NCBI RefSeq assembly: GCF_037975245.1
Contig: NC_092575.1
Location: 2,921,001-2,985,000 of the forward strand
DNA: 64,000 nt
DNA from: Apostichopus japonicus
Taxonomy: Eukaryota > Echinodermata > Holothuroidea > Aspidochirotida > Stichopodidae
Direction: 5' to 3'
Numbering within the stretch: the stretch's first letter is position 1; each line of letters begins with the position of its first letter. Position numbers and translations under genes: made by a program. This document shows, one piece after another, positions 13,125-25,676 of the stretch. A model generated the notes under the pieces. The model had not been told where the DNA came from, searched no databases, and saw only the letters and a list, made by a program, of their open reading frames with translations.

Positions 13125-14580
13125 GTAAGTTGTTTTGCATTTTTTTTCAAATTGATTAAACCTGACTAAATATGGGAAAAGGGGGGAAGGTTATCAAAGG
13201 GGGGAAGATTATTAAAGATTGTTAAAGAAAAACAAAGGAAAAAAAAAACCAAAACAAAATAAAACATGGGATAAATATGTGTGTTCTCGTTGGTGTAGTG
13301 AAGCACTATATAGTAGGATATTTATTGTTTTGAACTGCTGTATATTGTATTGAAAACTATTTTCTTAAATTCTTACTTACACTGACAAAGTTAATCAATC
13401 TAGACAAAGCTAGGGGGAAGCCTTGGCAAGGGGGGGGGGAGAAATAAAATACTAGGAGAAATGAAACTGTTTGACTTTCTCAAGTCAACAGCTGATTTGA
13501 ATAGCTAATTGCAACCATGATGTAACAAGGAAAGAAAATGGAAGCTACAGATGCAGGTACTGTGGCGCTTTGGCATTTCTTCTACGAATTTGTGAGAAGT
13601 TTGAAAACGATACAACACCATGTAGAGGAAAATTCAGAGTCATCCGCAAAAACTTGCCATTATTTATTCAGTCCGACAGACACCAGTCTTAGATTTCCTT
13701 CAGACTGTTGGTATGGTATTGTTGAGATGGCTATGTTATTAACGTCGATGTACACCAGCAGTTAACTCTTACTGTTCTGACTGGTATCAGTGCATCTCCT
13801 AGGAAACACAATAAAGGTGCATATGAAATGACATGATCCATTGTGTAAACGAAGCAGATTTTCTGTTCTGTGTGTGCGTGCGTGCAGTGCGTTATTGTTC
13901 CCCACACAGCATTAAGGGGATGACTTCCTTTCCAAATCAAAGGTCTTTTACAACAAACATAAATTATACTGTAAGTTGGGGAAAAAAAAGAAAAGGAAAA
14001 ATAGAGAGTGAAGGTGGTTACCAGGAGTTACACTACAAAAAGAGTTGGTATGGATCATTGATCAGATCTAAATAATGCCGAGCTGTTAAAGGTTAAATTG
14101 TTGCTTGCTTGTGGAACCCTGAAAGTTTATTCACCTTTGTTGTAATTTATCAACATTGCACTCCCAGATGGGTTGAAAGAGAGGAAAGGCAAGCAGTGTA
14201 CGAGGAGGAGAGGGCGAGGGGGATGGATTGTGGGAGTGGGAGGTGTGGACCGTGTGGGAGGTGGTCTGATGATGGTTAATCACATGGCATTTAATGAGGT
14301 AAATACCACTGAAAAACAACATGTCACCAATTTACATGATTGTATGCATGTCCGTAGTTGGTGATGTATGTATTGTAATCATGATGCAGTTTTTGCGTGT
14401 TTGTCCTTGTGTACCTGTGTGTTTGTTTGTGTATGTTTGTTTGGGTAGGGGCTCGGGGTTAAGGGATGTGTGAATGGTACTGTATGAATGCCACCCATTT
14501 GCACGCTTTTTGGGGATATTGGGAGGCATGACTCACATGTCACAGACAAATATTTAAGTAAAAATGACTGTACACTGTAA

Positions 14581-14657
14581 AATTTACTTCGCTCCTCGCT
14601 TACCTGTCTCCTCACAACCTTAGCACCTCATTCTACTGTGCCTATAAAGTCCTGGTA
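14581..14657 (+). mobile_element. R1 repeat, 5' part
   Basis: Starts aatttacttcgctcctcgct and carries the family core tacctgtctcctcacaacct, then tagcacctcattctactgtgcc. It stops at the shared 17-mer ggtagaatgaaaaagga, where a 284-bp non-R1 segment intervenes before an inverted R1 copy. R1 is defined here from the copies in this window. Confidence 0.75.
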
Positions 14658-14819
14658 GAATGAAAAAGGAATGAAAGGCGCTGGTGTAAACTTAATACAC
14701 ACCAGGCAGGGGTCTCGTCGGGTGCAGGATCTGCATTTCGGACAAAGGTCGTGTTCGTCCCAGGCTCTGCCTGGGCGAAACATAGAGCAGTTGATGCACT
14801 TCAATGGATTGCGTGACAT
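14628..14819 (-). pseudogene. Retroelement gag-like Cys-rich fragment
   Basis: A 63-codon minus-strand frame starts MSRNPLKCINC and carries a dense Cys/His pattern: CINC, then about 14 residues to DEHDLCPKC, RSC, and RRDPCLVC. This C-x2-C...H..C-x2-C-x2-C...C-x2-C layout is what I associate with the N-terminal region of gag-like proteins of some LTR or DIRS-type retrotransposons of aquatic animals. No reverse transcriptase or LTR is present, so it is a fragment or passenger. It lies between two R1 arms in opposite orientation. The family assignment is from pattern memory and is uncertain. Confidence 0.45.
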
Positions 14820-14937
14820 GTTATCGGTCAGGAAAGGACTGTCAAACTTCTAAAGATCCGAAGCTAAAAAACTTCCGGCGATCGTCGAAGAAAACCAAGA
14901 CAAATTTCCAAGGAAACTATCCACAAGAAAAATATGC

Positions 14938-15073
14938 GTGTAGGCACTTGGAATGGTAGAATGAAAAAGGAGGAGGGACCGGAAGGGGGGTCCGGTCATA
15001 GAGGGCGCACAGTGTTATATATGGAGACAGGTAAGCTCGTCACTCGTAAATATCCAAACCAGTAAGTTTTGGA
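14938..15073 (-). mobile_element. R1 repeat, inverted copy
   Basis: Complement of the R1 consensus: tggtagaatgaaaaaggagg, the ccggaaggggggtccgg inner palindrome, gagggcgcacagtgtt, then gagacaggtaagc and atccaaaccagtaagtttt. It has an extra 25 bp at the outer end (ccaaaccagtaagtttt) missing from most + copies. The consensus 5' splice donor CAG|GTAAG at 15028-15035 is in sense with GRK2. Confidence 0.8.
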
Positions 15074-15546
15074 ATTTATACAGGCCTCAAAATTTGGGCT
15101 ATTAAGAGGATAAATGCCAGTGGATATTTGTCATAATTTGCCAGTAGAAAAAAGGTACCAGTGGCAAGTTTGTGCCAGTAGACATGTAACAGAACTTGTA
15201 CACAAATGGTTGACACAAAGTTAATTTAATAGTCATCAGTCAAAGAATCTGCATGATTTCCTTACCATGTATACTATGAAGCCCTGGTTTATTGTTACTG
15301 CTCATGATCAGAAAATGTTACATACGGTAGGGCTGCTATCAAAAGCCTACAGTACAGTTGTCACTCTGGAAAAGGCCTGGGTGGGAGCATGATTTTTAGG
15401 CAGTAGACTCTTTTTAGTCACTGGCATATTTTAGCAAGTGGCTAAGATTGTGAACTTTTTAGGCCTGTCATGTACAGTACACACATCTCTGGCAGAACTT
15501 GTGCATCGCTACTTTTAATGGAGTCTTTCATTATGTTGAAATATTG

Positions 15547-15702
15547 AATTTACTTCGTTCCTCGCTTACCTGTCCCCCCACAACCTATGCACCTCATTCT
15601 ACCGCGCCTAGAATGTCCTGGTAATCTTTTAACACTGTGCACCCTCTGTGACCCGGCTTCACGGGTCACCAACCTTCCTTCTCATTCTACCAACCAAAGC
15701 GT
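15547..15702 (+). mobile_element. R1 repeat, near full-length
   Basis: Contains in order aatttacttcgttcctcgct, tacctgtcccc, tgcacctcattctaccgcgcc, ctggtaa, taacactgtgcaccctctg, an accggcttcacgggt-like inner palindrome and tcattctaccaaccaaag. It is a good reference copy for the family. Confidence 0.85.
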
Positions 15703-17968
15703 CTACTTCGTATTTTTTCGAGCGGATTTTTTCTGTCAACATCTGTCAACATGAATGGGTTACTCAAATAGTGCTCACTATTAACTGTACTGTATGGATT
15801 GCACATGTGTACTGTAGTTAATGTACAGGTACCTTTATATGGAACGCATGTAATTAGTAGAAATCTGTCCATATGGTGTGTGTGTACTGTGTATATAAAG
15901 CTAACTCCACAGTTACAGTGCAGTATTGGATGATGCATGTTGCATACAGTGTGATTTCTACCAGTACTTTTTTAAGCAATCAAAAATATATTCATTGTGG
16001 CTTTCTGTGGAGTGGTTGCTTTTAAAGCGTGCAGTTTGGCCATTAAAGTTGTGATGTATATACAGTACAACTGCAAATTTATAACAAATTTATACAAAAT
16101 GTGGATATTATTGGTTTTAATACAATTATAGACTTCTATTTGTCAGTGATATTTAAAGGCGATAGGTTATAAAATCTCATGTACCAAGACATGTGCATAC
16201 AAGATACAACTATACGTGCAGCCCGGAATAATTTATCAAGTATATATTTGCAAAATGCTATACAAAGTAGGCAAAATTGTGATACAAATGCAAAGATTGT
16301 ACAATTTTGTACACAGTTTTGTACACAGAGAAAATGTGTATGTGTGAACCCACAGTGAGAATCTAAATACTTGATCCTTGACATGGAAATGCTGGGGGCA
16401 GGCCGCCATATCATACCTACATTACGCTTCAATAAACACTACTTGAGTTAGCATTGTTTGTTGTGCTTTTAAATCATAGTAAAGTGAGATGTGACTCATT
16501 ATTGGATATATGACAGCCTGATAGTTAGAGTTCTGCAACTTACCCTTTAATACCTGGAGTTTCTGTGAATTTTCTGCATGTCTTAATTAATTGTACGTTA
16601 CAGTACATGTATATCACTAGGGTGTATTTAATTATACTGTAGCAGTGCCAATTGTGTACTGTGTATATAGTGTGTATGCTGTAACTGTACACAGTTTATT
16701 GCCAAGTGTGTACAGTACAGTATGTACCGTATTGCCCTGTAATTTTTTGCCATACATGTTAACAAATATTTATCATTTTGTAGATGAGTCGCACCTGATC
16801 TATTCTATAATATACAGTACAGTATATTAAATGCTTCTTTCGTCACTGAACTCAACAATTAGTCAAGCCTGGTTCTAAACTCTAAACATACGGTGGATTT
16901 TATTTGCATCTGAATGGGGGATTAATAATTTATTCTCACAATCAACTAAAATCATGGCCTGCTCAGTAAGATACGGAGGATTGGAGTAAATGTAAACAGT
17001 CAGCAGTAATGGTATAGATCATATTAAACTGAGGTTACTGGTACTGGGAAGGATTGCATTAACTTTGGTCGTTGGATAGATTTTTATTGCATCTGTAGTT
17101 GACAGCTGCGGGAAATATTTGATACGGTAATTGCGTAGGAAACCACTACATGCACAAAGACCGAATTGGTTGCCAATTAAATATGTACACAGACCCATGT
17201 ACGTTTTAACGATTTAATAACGATTTAACAACATCCAGAGACAAAAAACGGCTGTTCAAAATGTAAAACATTAATCTAGCTCTGCAAAGAGTTTTACCAT
17301 GTATACAAGTAGCTCAGGCTAGTGTGTACTGTGTATGGAACAGGTACGGCATCATTCATAATTTTCCCGGACTTGTAAATCTTTTATGTTGCATCCCTGG
17401 GAAATCAGTTTGTGCAAAGATGATTCAATTTTTGTCTCTGATATGCTGGTAACTTAAAGACACTGAAGACTCGCCCCAAACCATGTTCGGCCATCTGGAA
17501 AAGTTAACTTTCTATTGCTTGCAAGTGATATTTTGTTTGTGTCGCTACAAAATGCAGACAGTAATGAAACGTGATACCTTGTTATCTTTAGCTGGACCTG
17601 AGATGTCAATCGCTGTATCGTTTCTACACTGTGCTGTGGGTATTGACTGTAGCTGTATGTACTGACTGTACACTAGTGTCTAATTATCAACAGTAGCAAG
17701 CTGTGTGTATATTTTCTGGGATCGATGGTGGTGTCTAATACTTCTGTTACACCTCATTCGAAACTAGGTCAGATTACCGGCATGAGACGTTTTTTTTTGC
17801 GCGAGTCTTCACACCCTTTAAGACTGGATACCCTCGTCTACCACTTTCCCACCCCTCCTCACTCCGAAAACCCTCTGTACTCCTCTCCATCACCAAGCTC
17901 TTCTCCATTCACACACCACCCCATGGCAACCTGTGAACTCTGGTGACAACATTTGAGTCAGTACATAG

Positions 17969-18125
17969 TTACTTCGCTCCTCGCTTACCTGTACTATACT
18001 GGACAGTACTGTACAGTACAGCCCGTACTGTACATAATTGTACTGTACAAAACAGTACAATACAGGTCAGTGCTGTACAGTACAAATGAATACAGTACTG
18101 TACAGTACTGTACATATCTGTAGTT
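17969..18125. repeat. R1 scrap followed by CTGTAC-rich palindromic tract
   Basis: A 25-bp R1 scrap (ttacttcgctcctcgcttac) runs into about 130 bp of overlapping TACTGTAC and GTACAGTAC words. The tract is self-complementary at many registers and could form hairpins. CAGTAC and ACTGTA words are common elsewhere in the window (e.g. 16600-16830, 18380-18410), so this is a local maximum of a general simple-sequence bias. Confidence 0.7.
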
Positions 18126-19695
18126 ACTACTGATTGAGATACCAGTAGATACTATCCAAACCACGCATAGCTTCTTCACACAGTTTGTTTCTCAGTACAA
18201 GTCAACTGTAGTACTGCACGATGTTGTATATATATATTTTTTGAAATGTTTTGATTGGCGGGCATTGCTCTTAGGTTTGTACTGTAGGGGTTCATTTATA
18301 TACATGTACATAAAGCTCCATAAATTTGCCACAGGTGTGTGTGTGTATGTATGTATATATGTAGTACATGTCTAATATGATACTGTGTATGTACAGTATA
18401 TATATGTATGTATGCCTAATATGATACATATTTGTTATAGTACTACTCTTACACATGTATCCATTAATAGTCTATTGTCATGGCCATGTGCACCACCACA
18501 TGAATGAATGTAGGTTGTCATTTGAACAGGCAGGTGAAAGTTACCACTTAACAATATCCAAACTTGATACACTTAATATTATGATTCAATGTTCCTACCT
18601 CTGACATTTGTAACCTGTCAATTCTTTGGATTTCTCAATGTACCAGTAATAAGACTAGTGGGTTTCTTTTGTTTTTGTTCTCCTTGTAATTTATCACCGC
18701 TTTATCTTCGTTCAATTCTGCTGTGTTTTTACCACAGTTCTTCATTTGGTAATGCAGGTGTGATGATAATGGACTAATGGGAAAACAGCATATCAGAGCA
18801 TCAAAAGTAAAACAAACAAAAAAGCCAATTTCTCTTTTTGTGCTAAAAATTTGATAAAGAACATAGTAAATGTTGTGAACAGTTATCTACTGTATTAGTT
18901 AGAGGAGAGGAACAGTTACAAATTCCACTTTTGTGGATTTCCATATTGCTCAGTCAAGCATTTCTGCTCCTGCAGGATCAGGTCTGAGGTCTTTAGCTGG
19001 ATTTTCAATTTCCAATATGAAAGTGTAAAGGCCTAATTGCACATTAATACAGTACTTACATTACTAAAATGTTGATGGGTTTTAGGAGAAGATAACAACA
19101 TTATCTCATTTGTACTGCAGAACATGTACGGTACTGTACACACTAGTGTAGTTAGCTATCGAATGTTATAGGAACAAAAATATGCTCAGCATAATTTAAA
19201 GACATCGTCCATAGATATCCTCAGTGCCTGGTTGGATTGTTTGGTTAAATTTTGTTCTGTTTTTGTGATATTTCTAAATTAAAGTAAGCTACGTCACTCC
19301 CCAACATGATTAATGACATGATAGAAGTTACTGGTAGATATTACAACCCCTCAAAAAAAAAAATGATAATAGTAATGAATAAAGCAAAAAGCCCCCCCCC
19401 CCCCTTACCAAATCACTTCCATTTCCTTCCATATATACCATTCTGAAGTAAAATACCTGTTTTTTACCTGTATATATTGTCCTGGTTTTGTGTAACTGTG
19501 GTTGATCATTGATACTCAAACCAGAACTTTGAGAAAAGTGCAGAAATCTTGCCTGAAAAAACAGGGTTTGGCTAAAATAATGTTGTCTGCAAAAGCTCAG
19601 AGGTGTTTATACATAATTTGTAAATGTGCAAGATCGTACTGACAATAATGTGATAATTCTATTTGCGTCTAATATATGTTGGTATCGTAAATATT

Positions 19696-19857
19696 ATTTA
19701 CTTCATTGCCTCACTTCCCTGTCTCATCACAACAACTGCACTCTGTCTCTATCGTGTCAAGAGCTTTCGGTTACATTTGAACCACCATCTTCTCCCCGTG
19801 ACCAGCCCATTCCGGTCTACCGCCCTCCTGAGTGTACCATCCAAAGTGTCCAGCGGT
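19696..19857 (+). mobile_element. R1 repeat, diverged copy
   Basis: Recognised by atttacttcattgcctcact, ccctgtctcatcacaac, tgcactctgtctctatcgtg and the 3' end taccatccaaagtgtcc. Diverged but collinear with the family. Confidence 0.65.
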
Positions 19858-22800
19858 AATCAAAAATATTGGAACTCCTTTCAATGACCTTCCTTCATCA
19901 TCTGTTTCTATCAAAGCTTCCTACCACACAAAAACTTATATGAATATCCTCATATTTTTTAGCAATTTTTGTAAAACCTTAAAAATTTTCCTTTTTCGTG
20001 GAGCTAATGTGTTGCGTGTGTATTTCAGTTGTGTGACATTGCATACATATGGACTTCTTGTCTGTTCCCTTCATCTTTGTACTGTATGTCTTGACTGCAA
20101 CATGCACTATACAAAAATCACAAAATGTGGAATCATGTTGTGTGCTCTTTGTGGCATATTAGGCTTGATACAAGCATTAATTATTGTTTTTTTTTTCTCT
20201 CTTGTGAAATGTGACATTTTGGATGAGTCATCATCGTCAGTATATAGTGCGTTTATAATGTGTCATAGTCTTCGCCCTTTTTTTTGATCGTCAGGACTGG
20301 TCTATGTGAGATTGGATACAGAAAGTCATTTAAATAACAACTTTGTACATGTTTTTGTATGGTTAAATATATATCATTTCAAGTAACGACTTCTAATTCA
20401 GCGAATTTAAAGTCGCTGGATTTGAAGAGGTTCGTCATTACGTACGAAGCATATCATGCATTAGTTTAATGGTGCGAGCTTGATTTTCTGTTTTTCCCCC
20501 TACTTACCGGAAACATGTTTTAAGGGTTTTAGGGCTGTTTCCCTAAAAAACCCTATTATGTGATGTTGCGGCTTCTTATGAATCCGAGAAATTTTGTGGT
20601 GTATAACAGTGAATAATTTAGTGTTCAAATGTTGTGAGATAGTTTCAAAGATGAGAATATTGTCTAGCTTATAAAATAAGATAGTTCATGTTTAGAAAAC
20701 TACTGTACATTCATCTCTGCGCTATATATAAAAATTTGAACATTTGCATTTTTTTTCAATTCAATTCCTTTATGCCAGTATAAATTATATAAAATTTATA
20801 AATAGGACCAGTTATATTTAGTATTTATGTACTAAAAACAAATAATTAATTCAAGTTATTGGAAGAGAGACATGTAGCATATTTCATGGTGAAAAACTGA
20901 AAATGCTGGACAAATGATTCCTTGGCATATAAATGTTAAATAATCAAAAAGATAGACAACACTTTTGAAGGGGAAAAAATGGTGTTTGAGATGCGAATCA
21001 AAATTTGCTGATGTACAGTCACGTATCTATGAGGAGGACTATGAGAAAAATGCCTTTTTGGATAATTTCCCTTTCGAAATCCGAACTTTTATATTTGTGT
21101 GAAGAATGTCTCTTGTTGTGAAAAAGTCAAACAGCTTCATAATGTTAATACAAATCTATAAGCTAACTGTCTGTAACAAATGCTATATCACAGTCTCTGT
21201 TGTGTAATTTGGGGCTTCAGGAAGTGTCTGGAAATACTTCTTGAAATGGCATTTCCTCTCTGATATTAAACATAGATTACACACTGTTTTTTTCTAAGGT
21301 CATATAACAAATGGATGCTTAATGGATCAACCTTTGAGCCACTTCTCAAGTTCAACTGTAGGCTGTAGCCAAACATTTCTTCCTGAACTTGTACTATATA
21401 AAAGTTAAATCACACAATAGGCTACTACTGTTCTTTAAAGTACTCCCCCTGTGACTGACTTCCTGTTGTTCCTTTGGCATTTAGAGGTCAAAGTTGAAAC
21501 TGGCAATGTACCTCAAATAAATCTAGGTATACATAGTAGTACTGCATAATTTTGGACTAAATTAGCACTGGATATAAATTTGAATCTGAACCTGACAAAG
21601 TGGGAACATAGTTTGATAGAATCAATCCCTTAATGGTGACTTTTTAAAGAGAATAAAGAGGGGGGGGGGGGATTTGAAATTTATCATCATAAATATGTCT
21701 ATGGTCCAAAGACCGAACTTGATCATACAAGTACCCCCTTCCAAAAGTTATTCTCATCTGGAATTAAGGGAAAGTTCAAATTTTGAAAATTATCTCTTCT
21801 AACTTAAAAAGGGGTGCTCCTCTGTCTAACTTTCATTGCTTAGCTAAAATTATATATTCAAATAAATAAAGATGAGTAAAAACCACATCAGTAATAACCC
21901 TAAATTTTAGCAGGCTAACATTGCTTAATTTTCAAATGTGCTCTCTTACAGTCTTCATAAAGGTTCTGGCAGTACCAGATTATTCCTGCAGTACTGTAGA
22001 TGTTCAGGAACCCCCTTAGTAGGAGGGTGGGAGAGAATTAGATCATTAAATGTCTTAGTGAGGGACAAATGCTATGAGAGTCAAAGTACTGTATCAAGAT
22101 TACTGAAGTTTGAGTATGAGTGACCATTTCTTTGACTTCCTAGCATATTTCGTGCCTATGCTCTTACTGTCTTGAATGATGTTGATTGTGTTTTGAATTT
22201 ATAAATTACATTTCTTAGTGAACTTAAAGACAGAATCACCATTTTTCCATGCTTTTTTTAATTTTTTATACTAACATTATTTTTTTTAATTCCTATTTTT
22301 GCTTCCAAAATGCTGCAATCTACTGTTAAATGCATTTATAATGCTAGCCATATATGTGTACATGTAGGCTTGTCAGTATTAAAACCTAATTACCTCAATT
22401 TTGCAATATAATATATGACACAAAGAAAACAAAGAAAGCTCTGACAGTGAGAATTCCATGGTTATAAAGGATTTAAATTTGAGAGACAAGAATAGGATTC
22501 TTTTGCAAAAAGTGTCAGGGGAGCACTGATTTATGGCCCATGTGATAGAAAGTGCTGAAATGTACATTAACAATGTCATCAAGATGGCTTTGTAAAATTC
22601 CACAGAGGTCTTAAGAATTTCTCACACTTGAGAGAGAAGATCACAACTGTGCTATATATAGTGTAATTTCTGACTTAGACATCAATTGAAGTAAAATTGA
22701 AAAAATAATCAAAGAATGTTATGAGGGCAAATCATATGACATTTATGAAAATAGACACACATACATGTATGGATTTTTTTTTTTTTTCCATGCATTTTCC

Positions 22801-24378
22801 ATCCCTGTCACATTTTCTTTGCACTACATAAATTGAGCTTTTTAAACTATTTTGTATCTTTCTTAAAGGTTTTTAAAATATATGCTCAGAATGGATACAT
22901 ACTTTCTAATTGATCTCTGCCTTATGTTTTTCGACGGAAGTCACATTTTTGGGGTATTAAAAGCATTCCCAAGAAGATGATGATACGCATCTTGTTACAG
23001 TATCATGCCAATTTGAAATGAACCTGAACGGAGAGGGTCAGCAGATACTACTGAAGGATGTTTCATCGCATCCTATCCGTCGTCGAGCTCTACTGAAGAG
23101 TACACCAAGCAATTGAGGATGTTCCTGTTCTTTCAGTAGTAGCCAAATGAGACATATATAGAGCGTCAGGACAAAGTGGGCAGTTCACCAGTCTGTCTCG
23201 GCGAGTCGATGCATTATTATTACTGGAACCCTGATGAGCCATTTGGTATCAAAGTACTGAAAAACCTTCCTCGTAGGTCAAAACTTGAAATCGAGGTCTT
23301 CCTGCCTGCTCAGAGCCTTGCCTGAATTGCCGCCCACTCAAAAAAAAAGGGCTTTTGTTTACTTCATTATGCGTCTTCTTCTGCTGCCTTGACTGTAATA
23401 ACTTTGTATGTATTACTACTGCTCTGCATGTCTACAGTAATAGAGACTGTTGTATCTACTACATTACCAGTAGGGCTTTCCTATGTATACAGTACAGTAC
23501 ATGTATCAGTGCAGACTCTGTGCAGTCATTTGAGCTATCACCTCTCCAAGCTCTCTGTACAACTTACTAAATGGTGAGGTGGTTTATTCCATTGACTAAA
23601 GCAGAGTTCCATTCATGGGTAGATTTGACTTCTGTGTCCTGTATACATGTATGTACATAGACATCGTCAGATCAACGACGACGACAACGGCAAAAAAAAA
23701 TAGAATGAGAGTTCTCTTCTTCGCTCTTGGCTCGGTTTAATGAGCGCGCTCGAGATAGGGGGCAATGTCAAGAACGTGGCGCATGTTAAGTATGAATGAT
23801 ATTAGCAGAAGGTGATAGCAGATTTGTGGATGTGTGCTCAAACACTCCCTTCGAAACAGTCGTTTTAAATGGATGTGAGAGATGAAAGCGTGATTAACGT
23901 GGGTACGGTGTGCACAATATACGGTGATGAACAGTGTGATATACAATACACTATGTGCATTGATGTATGTTATACTGTAATGTCACATGTGCTGTGTAGT
24001 TGTAAATTAAATTAAATGGTTGTCATTGCAAAGTTTAGTAAAGATTGCATTGGCCAACAAAAAAAAGGAACTGTAAAGGCAATTTTTAGTATTTCCTATT
24101 TGCTGAACACACATTTTAATAGTCCCCATTGGTCTGTTATGTATTCCATAAGTACTGTATAATGAAACTTGTGGCTAACTTCTTAATTTGCAATTTAGCT
24201 GTTTCTATGCTGAATAGGTTTGTAAGCCTTGCAGAATTTCTACTATTATGTAGAACTTTTGATTTTGCTAAGGTTATCATCAGTAAATGTTTTTTGCTGT
24301 TGTTGCTATAATTGTAGTAAAGGAAGAAAATATTAAAAGTAAGTTTATCCTCTAGGTACATTGTGAGTAGGGTCTGAC

Positions 24379-24928
24379 CAGTGGCAGAGCTAGGGGTATT
24401 GGTCAAGGGGGGCGAGAATGGTCTGTAGGGGCGCTTTCGACACTATCTAAGCGGAGCGCCACCACAGGTTGGTGCGGAGCGTACAGAAATTTTTTGAGTA
24501 AAGATACTCCCTAGATCGCCGGAAATGACCCTTTCCGGGCCTTGCTAATTTGCAGATAAACGAAGAATAAATAGGTATCATCGCCATTTGTGATAACTCG
24601 GAAGTTTATATGGGTGTTGAAAGTACATGCGCTTCATCACAATCCCTGTGGTATCTTTGTGTGTGCTCATGTTTTCATAGCCCTGACACGTGCCTGTTGT
24701 GCCTATTAGGTATTTTGGACCTGTAAATGCCAACAATACCACATCTTGTCAGAAAATTATACACCAACAAAATGTGACAAATGTCAATAGGTAGATGAGA
24801 GCGCAATAAAAAGTCAATAATCGCGAATAAGTAAAAAGTGGTAAAAAGCTGAAAAGGGCGCCAGCAGTCCATTTGAGTCCGTCAGGGGGGGCATCCGCCC
24901 CCCTGACTGTATGGACGCTCCGCCACTG
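24379..24928. mobile_element. hAT-family MITE, 550 bp, with 8-bp target duplication
   Basis: Ends are CAGTGGCAGAGCTAGGGG on the left and GGACGCTCCGCCACTG on the right, forming inverted repeats of the common hAT type CAGTGGCGGAGC. The flanks GGTCTGAC (24371-24378) and GGTGTGAC (24929-24936) match at seven of eight positions, the target-site length expected for hAT. G-rich (left) and C-rich (right) subterminal runs are complementary. No transposase is encoded. Confidence 0.85.
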
Positions 24929-25208
24929 GGTGTGACCCATGACTGGTGATGACGTTAGCCTCAGGAACGCATTGAGTCGTGAAAGCCAGAGTATTCATGA
25001 AAGATTGGTGAAATGTTTTTGGATTCAATTTGGATTTCTCTCTATTTTCTTAACAGCCTTTTTGTTAATTGGGAAAATGTTCTCTGCAGAATTGATTCAC
25101 CACTGAATGTGTCAATATGTATAGTGTTAATGTATAGTGTTAAGAAGTCATATTAATTTCATGTGACAAAATGGAAGGAAGGAACCGGATATTTACAGGA
25201 GGAACATA

Positions 25209-25355
25209 GGAATTTACTTCGCTCCTCTCTTACCTGTCCTCCACTCCACAATTGCACTTTCCTATCTACCTAACTACACATTTTGAAAACGTTTAACACT
25301 GCGCCCTCGCTCCCTGGGCCACGCCCACTAATTCCTCCTTCGGTACCTACCACCC
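25209..25355 (+). mobile_element. R1 repeat flanked by 11-bp direct repeats
   Basis: The R1 body starts ggaatttacttcgctcctct and ends tacctaccaccc. It is bracketed by GGAGGAACATA at 25198-25208 and 25356-25366. This is the best evidence for how an R1 copy ends and inserts. Eleven perfect bases of flanking repeat suggest a target duplication, longer than typical for hAT or mariner and closer to retroposons. Confidence 0.8.
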
Positions 25356-25437
25356 GGAGGAACATACAGCAAATAGGTGAAAAATATCACCTATTCAAGA
25401 ACTAACTCGATTTCCACTGATACAGGAAAGAAAAAAA

Positions 25438-25497
25438 AATACTACATCTGTCTCCTCACAACTGCACTCTTCACCTTCCATGTCTGGAAAACTTGGT
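25438..25497 (+). mobile_element. R1 fragment
   Basis: Short piece matching the R1 core: ctacatctgtctcctcacaa, ctgcactcttcac and a diverged remainder. It lies between two longer R1 copies. Confidence 0.5.
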
Positions 25498-25545
25498 ATA
25501 AATGAGTTTTGTGTTAGCTCTCAATAAACAGAAAGGTTCTGGTGT

Positions 25546-25676
25546 ATTACGTTCCTTGCTTACCTGTCTCCCCAAACCTTGTCACTCTTATTCTACTGTG
25601 CCTAGAGTGAATTGGTAACCATTTAGCACTGTACACCCTCCACCGACCGGATAATTCCGGTCAAAGCCCCCCCCTG
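25546..25676 (+). mobile_element. R1 repeat
   Basis: Matches the family from ttacgttccttgcttacctg through tctactgtgcctagagtgaa, ttggtaacc, tagcactgtacaccctcc and the accggataattccggt inner palindrome. A further R1-like end (ctcactctgccttccaatgt) at about 25842-25871 may be its displaced 3' part. Confidence 0.8.

Noticed and set aside
19832-20287. 151-codon frame on + in intron 2
   Set aside because: Hydrophobic, Cys-rich translation of AT-rich DNA without any recognised motif. It starts inside an R1 copy.
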